Shown here: positions 27,014 to 35,895 of the stretch, one piece after another
Layout of the letters: each line of letters begins with the position of its first letter
Numbering within the stretch: the stretch's first letter is position 1
Source: Porphyromonas levii DSM 23370
GTDB lineage: Bacteria; Bacteroidota; Bacteroidia; Bacteroidales; Porphyromonadaceae
DNA: 57,920 nucleotides
NCBI RefSeq assembly: GCF_000379925.1
Contig: NZ_KB904283.1
Coordinates: 1-57,920, forward strand
Reading direction: 5' to 3'
Made by a program: the position numbers and the translations under genes
The notes under the pieces: model-generated
Seen by the model: only the letters and a program-made list of their open reading frames with translations
What the model was told of the DNA's origin: nothing
The model's database searches: none

Positions 27014-27542
27014 ATTGCTCTACGTAGGTACGCTCCCATTCAAGTTCACGGTCTCGAGGTTTAAGCATATCCGCCTCTGCTACCTCGCCAATGCCAAGGA
27101 TACAAAGTACTTTGAATCGCTCAGGGAGCCCCAACCTCTCTCTCACGTACGCTTCTGCCGTAGTCCCTGTAGGTGCAAGAGTATCTTCCACGTGGCACCA
27201 GCAAGAGCCAAGGTCATGATCCGTAACCGCAAGTTGCATAAAAGAAGCCGCTATAGCACAGTCCGAGTATGGGCGTGCGCTCTTTTCGCTATCGCTACAA
27301 ACTACTATGGCAAGTACAGCCTCAGCAACGAAGGCTCCGCCATGCTTCTTACATGCACTTAGCTCTTGTAGCATCGCCTTATCTTCCACTACTATGAAGC
27401 GAGTACTTCTGCTGTTTTTAGAAGTCGGAGCTCTTAGTCCTGCCTCTAGGATATCTTGGAGTACTTCGGGCTTAATCCTCTCATCCGTATACTGGCGAAC
27501 GCTTCGCCTCTTTCTCGTCAAAAAAGTTGTATGTGAAAACAT
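26994..27542 (-). CDS. Nitroreductase family protein
   Basis: A 182-residue FMN-dependent enzyme with the opening TRKRRSVRQYTDERI and APTSKNSRSTRFIVVED, plus the LGSCWCH segment. It probably reduces flavin-accessible substrates with NAD(P)H; physiological target unknown. It abuts hemW and overlaps the DUF2520 gene by 20 bp. Confidence 0.85.
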   Translation of the reverse strand: MFSHTTFLTRKRRSVRQYTDERIKPEVLQDILEAGLRAPTSKNSRSTRFIVVEDKAMLQELSACKKHGGAFVAEAVLAIVVCSDSEKSARPYSDCAIAASFMQLAVTDHDLGSCWCHVEDTLAPTGTTAEAYVRERLGLPERFKVLCILGIGEVAEADMLKPRDRELEWERTYVEQYEEREE

Positions 27543-28666
27543 CAGTTATTTACTAAGTTAAGTATTACTCTATCAGCGTAGTCAAGTCCTTTCTCCGATA
27601 GGGCGAATCTATCACCTTGGCGTTGTAACAGTCCATCTGCTACACACTGTTCAACCGCCGCTTGAGGAATTCTGAACCCTCGTGCATTCATTTCCGAAAG
27701 GTCTATTCCCTCTTTGGTGCGGAGTCGTGTAAGGAAGTACTCCTCGTAAGCCATCTCAGGCGAAATCCATTCGTACGTACGTACCAAGAAACCTGCATTA
27801 TGGAGCAGCTGACTATTATATTCTTCTAGTGATGGGGCATTCCAAGAGCGCCAAGGGTGCCTATAGCTGTGTGCTGCGGGACCTAATCCTATGTAGGGTG
27901 TACCTTTCCAGTAGCTTGTATTGTGCCTTGAGCGATAGCCTGGTCGAGCATAGTTCGATACCTCATACTGCTCATAACCAGCATTTTTTAGGGTTGCCCT
28001 AACCTCATGAGCCATCTGTAGTGATAGCTCCTCAGACAGTTCCCTAATCTCCCCTTTAGCTCTTATATTATATAGGGGTGTACCTTGCTCGTAAATAAGA
28101 TCGTATGCCGATATATGTTCAGGGTTGAGTTCCAAGATACAGTCTAGGTCTCTCTTTAGTCCCCCGAGGTCTTCGCCAGGTATGCTATAGATGAGGTCGA
28201 GTGATAGGTTCGTAATCCCCTCACTACGAAGATAGCCCCATAGTTCTCTTGTCTCCTCCACCGAGTGTCTCCTTCCTAATCTCTGGAGTAGCTCTGGCTG
28301 GAATGTCTGCGCCCCAATACTCATCCTATTCACCCCGTAATGTACTAGCTGCGCTACCTCCATCTGAGAAACATCACCAGGATTACACTCCATGGTTACC
28401 TCCGCATTGGGGGCTACATCATATACCTCTCTCAGAGTATCAAGGATTGCCCCTATCTCTTTGTGAAATAGCAAAGAAGGTGTTCCGCCACCAAAGTAGA
28501 TAGTGTCCACTACCATATCCTCAAGTTCGTAAGCCCGCTTTCGAGCCTCCACTTGAACCGCTTCCACAAATCGAGCCATTTGGTTCCCCCCGCTCACTAC
28601 AGAGTAGAAGTCGCAGTACAAACATTTCTTTTGGCAAAATGGGATATGTACGTAGATACCTGCCAT
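27542..28666 (-). CDS. hemW: HemW-like radical SAM heme chaperone
   Basis: 374 residues from the ATG at 28666 (MAGIYVHIPFCQKKCLYCDF). Cys11, 15 and 18 form the radical SAM CxxxCxxC, with the family GGGTPS motif and C-terminal HemN domain. HemW binds heme rather than acting as coproporphyrinogen dehydrogenase; the present motif does not separate the two fully. An upstream TTG start within the LuxR gene is rejected. It nearly abuts the LuxR gene. Confidence 0.88.
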   Translation of the reverse strand: MAGIYVHIPFCQKKCLYCDFYSVVSGGNQMARFVEAVQVEARKRAYELEDMVVDTIYFGGGTPSLLFHKEIGAILDTLREVYDVAPNAEVTMECNPGDVSQMEVAQLVHYGVNRMSIGAQTFQPELLQRLGRRHSVEETRELWGYLRSEGITNLSLDLIYSIPGEDLGGLKRDLDCILELNPEHISAYDLIYEQGTPLYNIRAKGEIRELSEELSLQMAHEVRATLKNAGYEQYEVSNYARPGYRSRHNTSYWKGTPYIGLGPAAHSYRHPWRSWNAPSLEEYNSQLLHNAGFLVRTYEWISPEMAYEEYFLTRLRTKEGIDLSEMNARGFRIPQAAVEQCVADGLLQRQGDRFALSEKGLDYADRVILNLVNN

Positions 28667-28670
28667 GCTA

Positions 28671-29276
28671 TTAGATATGCCCCTTGATTTCCTCAAGTGT
28701 TACTAGCTTATTCATAATCGCATAGATGGTCAGACCGGCAGGGCTATGGATATTGAGCTTCCTTGCAATATTTCTACGGTGTGTGATGATGGTGTGGGTA
28801 GAGAGGAAGAGGGCATCAGCAATCTCCTTATTCGTAAGTCCCTTCACCACGGCTATTACCACCTCCTGCTCTCTTGGGGTCAAAAGCATCTCGGAGTCAT
28901 CATTACTCTCTACTTCTAGTACCTCTTCTAGAATATTAACCACCTCGTTTTCTCCATCGGTAGCTAGTATTTTCCCATTGAAGTACTTTGTCATATCCGC
29001 CTCCACGAGGGTTGTACAGTAGGTGATTATCCGTACCATTTGTCCGCCCAATATCTCCCTAAAAGTCGGAACCATAGGGTCGGATAGCACTGTAGGCGAA
29101 ACAATTAGTATGTCGGGTGCTAGTTCTCTTGTCGTCTCCACCAAGGTGTAAGGATCCTTGAGGCGCTCTATGTGAAGCCCAATGGTGTTCTGTCGCTCCA
29201 AAAGATGCTCTAGATGGCATGCACTCCCTTCGTCCCCCAGAGCCAATACAGCAGAGTAATACTTTTTATTAGCCAT
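28671..29276 (-). CDS. LuxR-type regulator with receiver-like domain lacking phospho-Asp
   Basis: A 201-residue regulator: an N-terminal alpha/beta domain like a receiver (1-120) and a C-terminal LuxR/GerE helix-turn-helix (LTPREQEVVIAVVKGLTNKEIAD..HTIITHRRNI). The position of the acceptor Asp (after PDILIV) is Ser60, so ordinary phosphorylation is not expected. Starts directly at the end of the hemerythrin-like gene (ATGA overlap), so a functional pair is likely. Confidence 0.8.
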   Translation of the reverse strand: MANKKYYSAVLALGDEGSACHLEHLLERQNTIGLHIERLKDPYTLVETTRELAPDILIVSPTVLSDPMVPTFREILGGQMVRIITYCTTLVEADMTKYFNGKILATDGENEVVNILEEVLEVESNDDSEMLLTPREQEVVIAVVKGLTNKEIADALFLSTHTIITHRRNIARKLNIHSPAGLTIYAIMNKLVTLEEIKGHI

Positions 29277-29974
29277 CAGCGTACCTCCCGTTCTAGTTCT
29301 TTCACGATCTTTACGAAGATGAAGTCCTCCACATCATTATGATTGTGTAGTTCATCACTACAGGTAAATAGGTCGTGGAGTATGTTATTTACCTTGTAGT
29401 CCGTTGCCATGGGGTAGTACTTGATAAATATATTTTTGAGCTCCAGCATCTTTAGCTCTACTTGGTCGTGCTTCTGCTCGAAAGTACTGATGCCGTATTC
29501 CGGATCCTTTGCCCCCTCCATTAGGGCTTGTGCATAAGGGAAGACCACTTCATTCTCATACTTCATGTGCTGGTACACCTCCTTCTCATACTCGTCAAAG
29601 TACTTATTGATGACAAACTGAATATCTTGTGGTGCTTCGCTAATGGCCTCCATCATATTGCGTTTGATTTCTGGCAGGCGATAGTCAAGGAAGTAGCTAT
29701 GGCTATTCCGTAGGAACCGAATGATTAGAGGTAGAGAGAGCTTCTTGTGTAGCTCTTGTTGCCCAGTCCCTTCGCCAAAGAGCAAGAAGTGGACGATAAA
29801 TAGAAAGGTGTCCACATCTACATCATATTCCTCACACATCTCTTTTATCGTCTTCTCTCCCATGCCAAGGGGAATATCGAATCGATAAATAAGGAGGAGT
29901 ATCTTGTAATGGTCGCTAACCAAGTCCGCCATCTTGGTGTGTGGCGTATAGTGTTTGCTTCTAGTTGTCATCAT
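29276..29974 (-). CDS. RIC/YtfE-like hemerythrin domain protein
   Basis: A 232-residue protein with the di-iron hemerythrin pattern of the RIC family: His92, His136/Glu140 (HMKYE), His169, His212/Glu216 (HNDVE). The N-terminus (~14-60) resembles DUF542, but the characteristic Cys-Cys of that domain is replaced by Leu-Gly (DIPLGMGEKTIKEMCEEYDVD). RIC proteins repair iron-sulfur centres after nitrosative/oxidative stress; here sensing is an alternative because of the coupled LuxR gene. Follows the amidase by 5 bp. Confidence 0.8.
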   Translation of the reverse strand: MMTTRSKHYTPHTKMADLVSDHYKILLLIYRFDIPLGMGEKTIKEMCEEYDVDVDTFLFIVHFLLFGEGTGQQELHKKLSLPLIIRFLRNSHSYFLDYRLPEIKRNMMEAISEAPQDIQFVINKYFDEYEKEVYQHMKYENEVVFPYAQALMEGAKDPEYGISTFEQKHDQVELKMLELKNIFIKYYPMATDYKVNNILHDLFTCSDELHNHNDVEDFIFVKIVKELEREVR

Positions 29975-29979
29975 CCCTA

Positions 29980-31080
29980 TTAATAATAGCTTCCCACCTT
30001 ATTGCCATTAGCATCGAAGCCTACAATGAAGCAGTCTTTGTATTTCTTCCTCAGCTCCTTCTGTAGTCGCTTTGCCTCTCGTATATCGGTGGTATTGTAA
30101 AAAGTATACTTATATATATTTCCCTCCTTATAGTTTCGCACCACATCCGAATAGCTACCGAAATGGCTCCGCTTCAGTTTGCGCTTATCAGCCATTACTT
30201 GTATCCGGTAGTAAATGTCGCCCTCGGTTGCCTTTGCAGTGTCCACTGTCGTTTCTTCTTGCTGTTCTATTGTAGTAGGAGTATCTGTATTCTTGCTTGT
30301 ACGTCCAGAGAGTTTCTCTTCGTACGCCACTACAGCTTTCGCAATGTTCTGCGCCAGCTCTTGGCTTCCCTCCTTAGAACGCATATAGTTTTCGTTAGCT
30401 CTATTGCTGATAAAGCCAAGCTCTACTAGCACACTAGGCATGGCCACCTCACGTAGCACCAAAAAACCAGCCTGCTTTACCCCTCTATTTAGTAGCCCCG
30501 AACGCACCAACCCATTCTGCACTACCTTAGCCAAGGCAATGCTCTGTTCTAGGTGCTTATTCTGCATGAAGTTGAAGATGATATAGCTCTCACTTATATT
30601 GGGGTCGAAGTCTTGGTAGGTGACCGAGTGGTCTTTCTCATAGAGAATGGCGGAGTTTTCTTTCATCGCCACATCCAGATTGTCCTGAGTGCGGTGGAGA
30701 CCGAGTACAAACGTCTCGGCACCATGGGGTGAGCCCGTCCGGTGCGAGTTAGCGTGGATGCTCACGAAGAGATCTGCCTTCTTTTGGTTCGCGAAATTAG
30801 CTCTCTGCTGAAGCCCAATAAAGGTGTCATTATCTCTCGTGTAGTATATTACTATATTAGGGTTCAGGGCTTTAATCTTGGCACCAGTCTTGAGTGCCAC
30901 ATCTAGCACAATATTTTTCTCTAGCGAACTGCGACCTTTGGCGCCACTATCCTTGCCCCCATGTCCAGGGTCAATTACTACTACAAACCTTCCCTTACGG
31001 TCTCGCGCCTCTGTAGTTGGAGCTACCAATATAAGCGCCAAAGCCAATAAAGCCCACCTAATAAATATACGTTGTTTCAT
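29980..31080 (-). CDS. N-acetylmuramoyl-L-alanine amidase
   Basis: A 366-residue secreted zinc amidase (Amidase_3): signal peptide, then VVIDPGHGGKDSGA (His ligand), the central RANFANQKKADLFVSIHANSH and the late VLVELGFISN with catalytic Glu. The C-terminal ~80 residues (YYRIQVMADKRKL...YYNTTDIREAKRLQKELRKKY) read as an SPOR-like peptidoglycan-binding domain. It splits the muramoyl-alanine bond in cell separation. First gene of the amidase-to-maf run. Confidence 0.9.
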   Translation of the reverse strand: MKQRIFIRWALLALALILVAPTTEARDRKGRFVVVIDPGHGGKDSGAKGRSSLEKNIVLDVALKTGAKIKALNPNIVIYYTRDNDTFIGLQQRANFANQKKADLFVSIHANSHRTGSPHGAETFVLGLHRTQDNLDVAMKENSAILYEKDHSVTYQDFDPNISESYIIFNFMQNKHLEQSIALAKVVQNGLVRSGLLNRGVKQAGFLVLREVAMPSVLVELGFISNRANENYMRSKEGSQELAQNIAKAVVAYEEKLSGRTSKNTDTPTTIEQQEETTVDTAKATEGDIYYRIQVMADKRKLKRSHFGSYSDVVRNYKEGNIYKYTFYNTTDIREAKRLQKELRKKYKDCFIVGFDANGNKVGSYY

Positions 31081-31169
31081 CTACTGCTCTACCCTAAGAG
31101 TTTTACACCCTGCGAATTTACCTAATTTCTACCGACCAACCAAAGGATAGCTCCCTTTTAGGAAAAATT

Positions 31170-31199
31170 GTGGAGGTAGGCTTCGCAGCCCACCTCCAC
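31170..31199 (-). terminator. Terminator of methionine gamma-lyase
   Basis: An 8-bp GC-rich outer stem, one mismatch, a 4-bp inner stem and TCGC loop; the minus strand continues AATTTTTCC. Lies 45 bp after the lyase stop. Confidence 0.75.
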
Positions 31200-31244
31200 C
31201 ATGAAACTTTTATTATTACACAAAGAAAAACACTCCCTCTCCCC

Positions 31245-32444
31245 TTATACTTGGGTGAGTGCTTGCTCCAAATCTGCAATAATGTCTTCTACATTCTCGA
31301 GCCCTACGGAGAGCCGTACGAGCCCTTGGGAAATGCCAGCTGCGGCACACTCCTCAGGCGTATATGGGCTGTGTGTCATGCTTGCGGGGTGCTGTATCAG
31401 GGTCTCGGTATCGCCGAGCGATACTGCTATAGCACACAGTTTACAAGCATTAATAAGCCTCTGCCCAGCAGGTTTTCCGCCCTTTACTTCGAAAGAAATC
31501 ATACCACCAGGGAGCTTCATGTATTTGTCTGCAAGAGCTTTGTATTTGAAGCTATCAAGCCCTGGATAAGCAACATCAGCTACCTTCGGGTGATGCGCTA
31601 AGAATTCAGCTACCTTTTGGGCATTCTTTGAATGCCGATCCATACGAATGGAAAGCGTCTTCATTCCTCTTGAGATTAGGAAAGCCTCTAGTGGACCAAG
31701 GCAAGCACCTGTCAGGTCTTTTACGCCCACTAGGCGTACCTGAGTTATGTATTCTGCTGATCCTACCACAAAGCCTGCAATCACATCGCCATGACCATTG
31801 AGGTACTTTGTTGCAGAGTGTACTACTACATCTACTCCATACTCTAGAGGTCGGCATAAGTAAGGCGTACAATAGGTGTTGTCCGCTACCACAGTAATGC
31901 CCTCCTGCTCATGGGCAATAGTTGCTATTGTTTCCATATCAACCATTTCCATAGTAGGATTGGCAGGGCTTTCGAAGTAGACGACCTTGGTGTTGGGGCG
32001 AATCGCCTTGCGTACCTCCTCAGGATCGGTCATGTCTACAAATGAGACCTCGATGCCATACCGCCTAAGCCCATGACTGAAGTAAGCGTATGTGCAACCA
32101 TATAGGGTCTTGTGTGCTATCATGTGGTCGCCCTGCTGGAGGAGTACCCAGAGAGCAGAAGTAATGGCACCGATGCCAGAAGCACATGAGATAGCAGCTT
32201 CTGCTCCCTCAAGAAGTGCCAATTTCTCTTCCACCTGAGTGCAGGTAGGATTGCCCAAGCGACTATAAATATAACCAGGCTCTTCAAGGGCAAAACGTGC
32301 ACCACCCTGCTCTGCGCTGTCAAATACATAGGTTGAGGTCTGGTAGATAGGTGTAGCAAGTGTACCAAAAGGATTCTTCCCTCCAGCTCCGTGTATCGCC
32401 CTAGTGTCAAAACCATAAGCAGGCTTTTGATTGTCTTTGTTCAT
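31245..32444 (-). CDS. mgl: Methionine gamma-lyase (PLP-dependent)
   Basis: A 399-residue Cys/Met-metabolism PLP enzyme. PLP lysine Lys213 sits in SATKYLNGHGD. Tyr115 and Cys117 in TLYGCTYAY are the methionine gamma-lyase signature, distinguishing it from cystathionine synthase/lyase. It cleaves methionine to methanethiol, ammonia and 2-oxobutyrate, a volatile-sulfur route known in oral Porphyromonas. It has its own promoter and terminator. Confidence 0.88.
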   Translation of the reverse strand: MNKDNQKPAYGFDTRAIHGAGGKNPFGTLATPIYQTSTYVFDSAEQGGARFALEEPGYIYSRLGNPTCTQVEEKLALLEGAEAAISCASGIGAITSALWVLLQQGDHMIAHKTLYGCTYAYFSHGLRRYGIEVSFVDMTDPEEVRKAIRPNTKVVYFESPANPTMEMVDMETIATIAHEQEGITVVADNTYCTPYLCRPLEYGVDVVVHSATKYLNGHGDVIAGFVVGSAEYITQVRLVGVKDLTGACLGPLEAFLISRGMKTLSIRMDRHSKNAQKVAEFLAHHPKVADVAYPGLDSFKYKALADKYMKLPGGMISFEVKGGKPAGQRLINACKLCAIAVSLGDTETLIQHPASMTHSPYTPEECAAAGISQGLVRLSVGLENVEDIIADLEQALTQV

Positions 32445-32485
32445 GCGTTAAATAAATTATAGGTTATGGTTTGTATTATCTCCCA

Positions 32486-32516
32486 CAAATATACGCTTTA
32501 TTTTGATATAAACAAG
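32486..32516 (-). promoter_or_regulatory. Promoter of methionine gamma-lyase
   Basis: The minus strand shows TTG, 19 bp, then TATATTTG (32486-32493), an exact TAnnTTTG, 42 bp before the ATG. Confidence 0.65.
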
Positions 32517-32780
32517 AGCTAGATGGTATATTCAAGACGTCTCTTTACATTTTGATAGAATAACCTTTGTATAGTCCCCAATGACTATACACGTATAGAG
32601 AATGTTGCACGAAAGTAACATTCAGACCGTTATGCTCGCAATCGGCTGAGACTGGCTTTAGTGTAACAGTCTTCTCTTAGGAAAGCCTATGTCTGATTGG
32701 AAATATGCCAACTACTTTTACTTCTCCACATTCACCTTTTCCGAATAGGAGGGTGCTTTTTGTCAGTCGTAATATCTTAA

Positions 32781-32868
32781 AGTTTTCCCATAGCTGGAAA
32801 ACAAACTTTCCAGCCGTGGAAACATAACTTTCCACCCTATGGAAAGCAACCTTTCCATGGTGGGTAAA
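32781..32868. repeat. Array of four 22-nt palindromic units (array B)
   Basis: Units start at 32781, 32803, 32825 and 32847, exactly 22 nt apart. The first three have TTTCC/GGAAA arms with variable 6-nt centres (variants CATAGC, AGCCGT, ACCCTA); the fourth is degenerate (TTTCC then GGTGGG). Same length and design as the arrays at 17264 and 51090. Confidence 0.8.
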
Positions 32869-33033
32869 TTAATTTGTTACATTAATGGGAACCCTTTAAT
32901 CGTCCAATTACCTTATGGTATAAGAATAGTTTTAGAGACCTATCTAATGGTTCAAGCAATTCCTCCTCAGTATATTATGGTTATGGTTGTCTGAGGAGTG
33001 TTTATTGTGGTTGTCTGTGCTCTTTATTTTTGG

Positions 33034-33040
33034 TATCTTG
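33034..33040 (+). promoter_or_regulatory. Near-consensus promoter box of the SIMPL gene
   Basis: TATCTTG followed by C resembles TATCTTTG with one T missing; 48 bp before the ATG. An 8-bp dyad (32963-32998) lies upstream and may be an operator. Confidence 0.35.
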
Positions 33041-33087
33041 CAGTGTGGATAAGCGGTATAATATTCATTATAATCAATGGTGTTATT

Positions 33088-33831
33088 ATGGAACAAGGAA
33101 AGAGTAGACTACTGGCTACAGTAGTGCTAGGAATGGCGTTGGTAGTAGCAGCTTGGGTGGGTGCTAATGCGCTTCTGCATCGTAATGATCGCCCCAAGAT
33201 AGTGACGGTAAAAGGAGGTGCAGAGCGAGACTTCGTTAGTGACCTTGTAGTATGGAAGGTGATGATTGTGAGCCATTCGGCTACACCTCTCGAGGGGCTT
33301 CATGATGTAGAACGGCAGCAAGGGGTACTACGCTCTTTCTTAGAAGAGAAAGGGGTAAAGGCTGAAGAATTGGCTTTCGGTCCTATCTCTTATGCCGAAG
33401 ATGTTACTGGCTACTTCGATAGCAAGCAAGATAGATACGTGGAGCTTAAGAATGGTTATAACGTGTCGCAGATTGTTACGGTGACAAGTAACCGTGTGGA
33501 TGATGTAGACCGGGTAGCTCGCTCTGTAGGTGAACTGATAGCACAGGATGTGACTGTCAAGTCGGACGACCCGCAATATTACTACACCAAGTTGGCGGAC
33601 TTGAAGCTGGAGATGGTAGCGGCTGCAGCTGAAGATGCTATGAGCCGTGCCACTCAGATTGCTGAGGTGAGTGGGGCGAAGTTGGGGGCACTCAGACGGT
33701 CTAACCTTGGTGTATTTCAGATAGTAGGTAGGCACACTCAGGAGGATTATTCTTGGGGTGGCAACTTCAATACTTCAAGCAAAGAGAAAACAGTAACGAT
33801 CACCGTAACTTCGGAGTTTCTACTCAAGTAA
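33088..33831 (+). CDS. SIMPL domain-containing membrane-anchored protein
   Basis: A 247-residue protein starting MEQGKSRLLATV. One N-terminal transmembrane segment (~6-26) is followed by a SIMPL (DUF541) domain: GGAERDFVSDLVVWKV..., repeated beta-alpha elements, and ending VTITVTSEFLLK. SIMPL proteins are envelope proteins with unclear role. The upstream GTG (32998) would add an additional hydrophobic run and overlaps the promoter-like box, so the ATG is chosen. It lies 19 bp before ligA. Confidence 0.8.
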   Translation: MEQGKSRLLATVVLGMALVVAAWVGANALLHRNDRPKIVTVKGGAERDFVSDLVVWKVMIVSHSATPLEGLHDVERQQGVLRSFLEEKGVKAEELAFGPISYAEDVTGYFDSKQDRYVELKNGYNVSQIVTVTSNRVDDVDRVARSVGELIAQDVTVKSDDPQYYYTKLADLKLEMVAAAAEDAMSRATQIAEVSGAKLGALRRSNLGVFQIVGRHTQEDYSWGGNFNTSSKEKTVTITVTSEFLLK

Positions 33832-33850
33832 GCAATAAGAAGCGCCCACA

Positions 33851-35893
33851 ATGGATCTATTTCAAGCAGATTACGATAGGATAAAGGAGCTGAGAACGCT
33901 CTTGGTGCAGTACGAGCATGAGTACTATGTACTTAATGCACCGACTGTCAGCGACCAAGAGTTCGATAACCTGATGAAGGAGCTAGAAGAGCTAGAGGCA
34001 CAGTATCCCGACCAGATTACTCCCGACTCGCCTACCCAAAGGGTGGGTAGTGAATTGGTGGATAAGGGAGCTACTGGGGGTACGTACAAACATAGGTACC
34101 CTATGCTTTCGTTAGCCAATAGCTACTCGTGGGAAGAAACACTGGACTTTTATCGTAGGGTGAGGGAACTGGTGGGGCAGGAAACCGATCTAGTGGCGGA
34201 ACTTAAGTTTGATGGGACTTCGATATCTGTCATCTATGAGTATGGTAGACTTACGAGGGCATTGACCCGAGGGGATGGGTCACTGGGAGAAGATGTGACT
34301 GAAGCTATCTGGGCGATACCTATTGTTCCTAAGCGCTTGATGGGAAGCGATCTCCCAGAATACATAGAGTTGAGAGGGGAAATTTTATTGCCATGGGCTG
34401 AGTTTGAGCGCCTCAATGCGGAGCGAGAGGCGGAGGATTTGCCACTCTTTGCCAACCCTAGGAATGCAGTGGCGGGCACTATTAAGACCAAGGAGGGTGT
34501 GAGTGGAGTGGTGGCTTACCGTAAGCCTACTGCGTACTTTTATTACCTCCTCAGTGATGATGAGGATTGGTTGCCAGGGCTTCATCATGAGCGGTTGGAG
34601 CTTATGCGAAAGATGGGTTTGCCTGTGGATGCGCATACTAAGGTATGTGGTACGCTAGAAGCACTTAAAGAGTATTTGGACTACTGGGATATCCATCGGC
34701 ATGAACTGCCAATAGCCACTGATGGCGTGGTGGTAAAGGTAGATGAGTATGCACTGCATGACGTGCTGGGTACTACAGCGAAGTCTCCTAGGTGGGCGAT
34801 GGCATATAAGTTTTCCGCAGAGTCGGCAGTAACACGCCTGGAGAGTGTGAGCTATCAAGTGGCACGTACTGGCGTGATGACGCCTGTGGCCAATCTTGAG
34901 CCAGTACAGCTTTCGGGGACTACGGTGTCGAGAGCATCGTTGCATAATGCTGATATCATCGCAGAGCTCGACCTCCACATTGGCGACCTAGTAATGGTAG
35001 AGAAGGGTGGAGAGATTATCCCCAAGATTACAGGTGTGCGTTACGACCTGAGAGATGGGCAGACAAAGGAGCGAGTGGTGATGCCTACGCACTGCCCTGA
35101 CTGTGGTACGCCCCTTGAACGGACGGAGGGGATGGCGAGTACTTATTGCCCTAATGAATGGGGGTGCCCTGCGCAAGTGGAGGGTAAGATAGAGCATTTC
35201 TGTAGCCGTAAGGCAATGGATATCAATATTGGACCTAAGACCATTGAACTGCTTACCAAGTATCTTGGAGTAAGTAGTATTGCCGACCTATATGATCTTC
35301 GTGAAGAAGATCTATTAAGGTTACCTACTTTCAAGGATCAAAAGGCAAGTAATCTGGTGCGAAGTATAAAGGCTTCGGTGCAGGTGCCTTTCGACCGAGT
35401 GCTCTTCGGGCTTGGCATAAAACTTGTGGGCAGTACGGTTGCGGCACAGTTGGCAGATTCTTTTAGGTCACTCGAAGCATTACGGATGGCAAAGCGAGAA
35501 GATTTGCTGCGCGTAGAAGGGCTAGGCCCTATGATAGCAGATAGTATCCTCTCGTACTTTGCCGAAGAGCGGAATCAGGAGATTCTGAAGCGCTTAGAGC
35601 AGGCTGGGCTACAAATTGAAATGGCGGTAGGGTCTGCACAGAAGGGTAATAGTCTGGAGGGCATGAGTATCGTGGTAAGTGGTGTATTTTCTATTAGCCG
35701 TGATGAACTAAAGACCCTGATAGAGCAACATGGTGGAAAGAATGTGGGGAGTATTAGCGGTAAGACTTCTCTGGTGGTAGCAGGGGAAAATATGGGACCG
35801 AGTAAGCGAGAGAAAGCTGAGCAACTCGGGATAGAGGTAGTGAGCGAAGAGGAGTTTTTCGCTCGTTATCCTGAACTAAGAAAGGAAGAATAA
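33851..35893 (+). CDS. ligA: NAD-dependent DNA ligase LigA
   Basis: A 680-residue enzyme of standard length: NAD-binding Ia domain, adenylation domain with catalytic Lys119 (ELKFDGTS), OB fold, zinc finger (CPDCGTPLER...YCPNEWGCPAQ), helix-hairpin-helix repeats and C-terminal BRCT domain. Seals nicks in replication and repair. Followed 2 bp later by dnaE. Confidence 0.97.
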   Translation: MDLFQADYDRIKELRTLLVQYEHEYYVLNAPTVSDQEFDNLMKELEELEAQYPDQITPDSPTQRVGSELVDKGATGGTYKHRYPMLSLANSYSWEETLDFYRRVRELVGQETDLVAELKFDGTSISVIYEYGRLTRALTRGDGSLGEDVTEAIWAIPIVPKRLMGSDLPEYIELRGEILLPWAEFERLNAEREAEDLPLFANPRNAVAGTIKTKEGVSGVVAYRKPTAYFYYLLSDDEDWLPGLHHERLELMRKMGLPVDAHTKVCGTLEALKEYLDYWDIHRHELPIATDGVVVKVDEYALHDVLGTTAKSPRWAMAYKFSAESAVTRLESVSYQVARTGVMTPVANLEPVQLSGTTVSRASLHNADIIAELDLHIGDLVMVEKGGEIIPKITGVRYDLRDGQTKERVVMPTHCPDCGTPLERTEGMASTYCPNEWGCPAQVEGKIEHFCSRKAMDINIGPKTIELLTKYLGVSSIADLYDLREEDLLRLPTFKDQKASNLVRSIKASVQVPFDRVLFGLGIKLVGSTVAAQLADSFRSLEALRMAKREDLLRVEGLGPMIADSILSYFAEERNQEILKRLEQAGLQIEMAVGSAQKGNSLEGMSIVVSGVFSISRDELKTLIEQHGGKNVGSISGKTSLVVAGENMGPSKREKAEQLGIEVVSEEEFFARYPELRKEE

Positions 35894-35895
35894 GC

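Larger units (their letters stand above)
32445..33087. other. 643-bp divergent intergenic region with palindrome array
   Basis: Holds the lyase promoter (32486-32515, minus), a perfect 8-bp hairpin (32569-32576/32583-32590), the 22-nt palindrome array at 32781-32868, an 8-bp dyad with a 20-nt gap (32963-32970/32991-32998) and a near-consensus box before the SIMPL gene. No convincing gene; the frame starting with GTG at 32998 is an artefactual extension. Confidence 0.6.

Noticed and set aside
32998-33087. N-terminal extension of the SIMPL protein
   Set aside because: GTG start, two successive hydrophobic runs, and overlap with the promoter-like TATCTTG at 33034.
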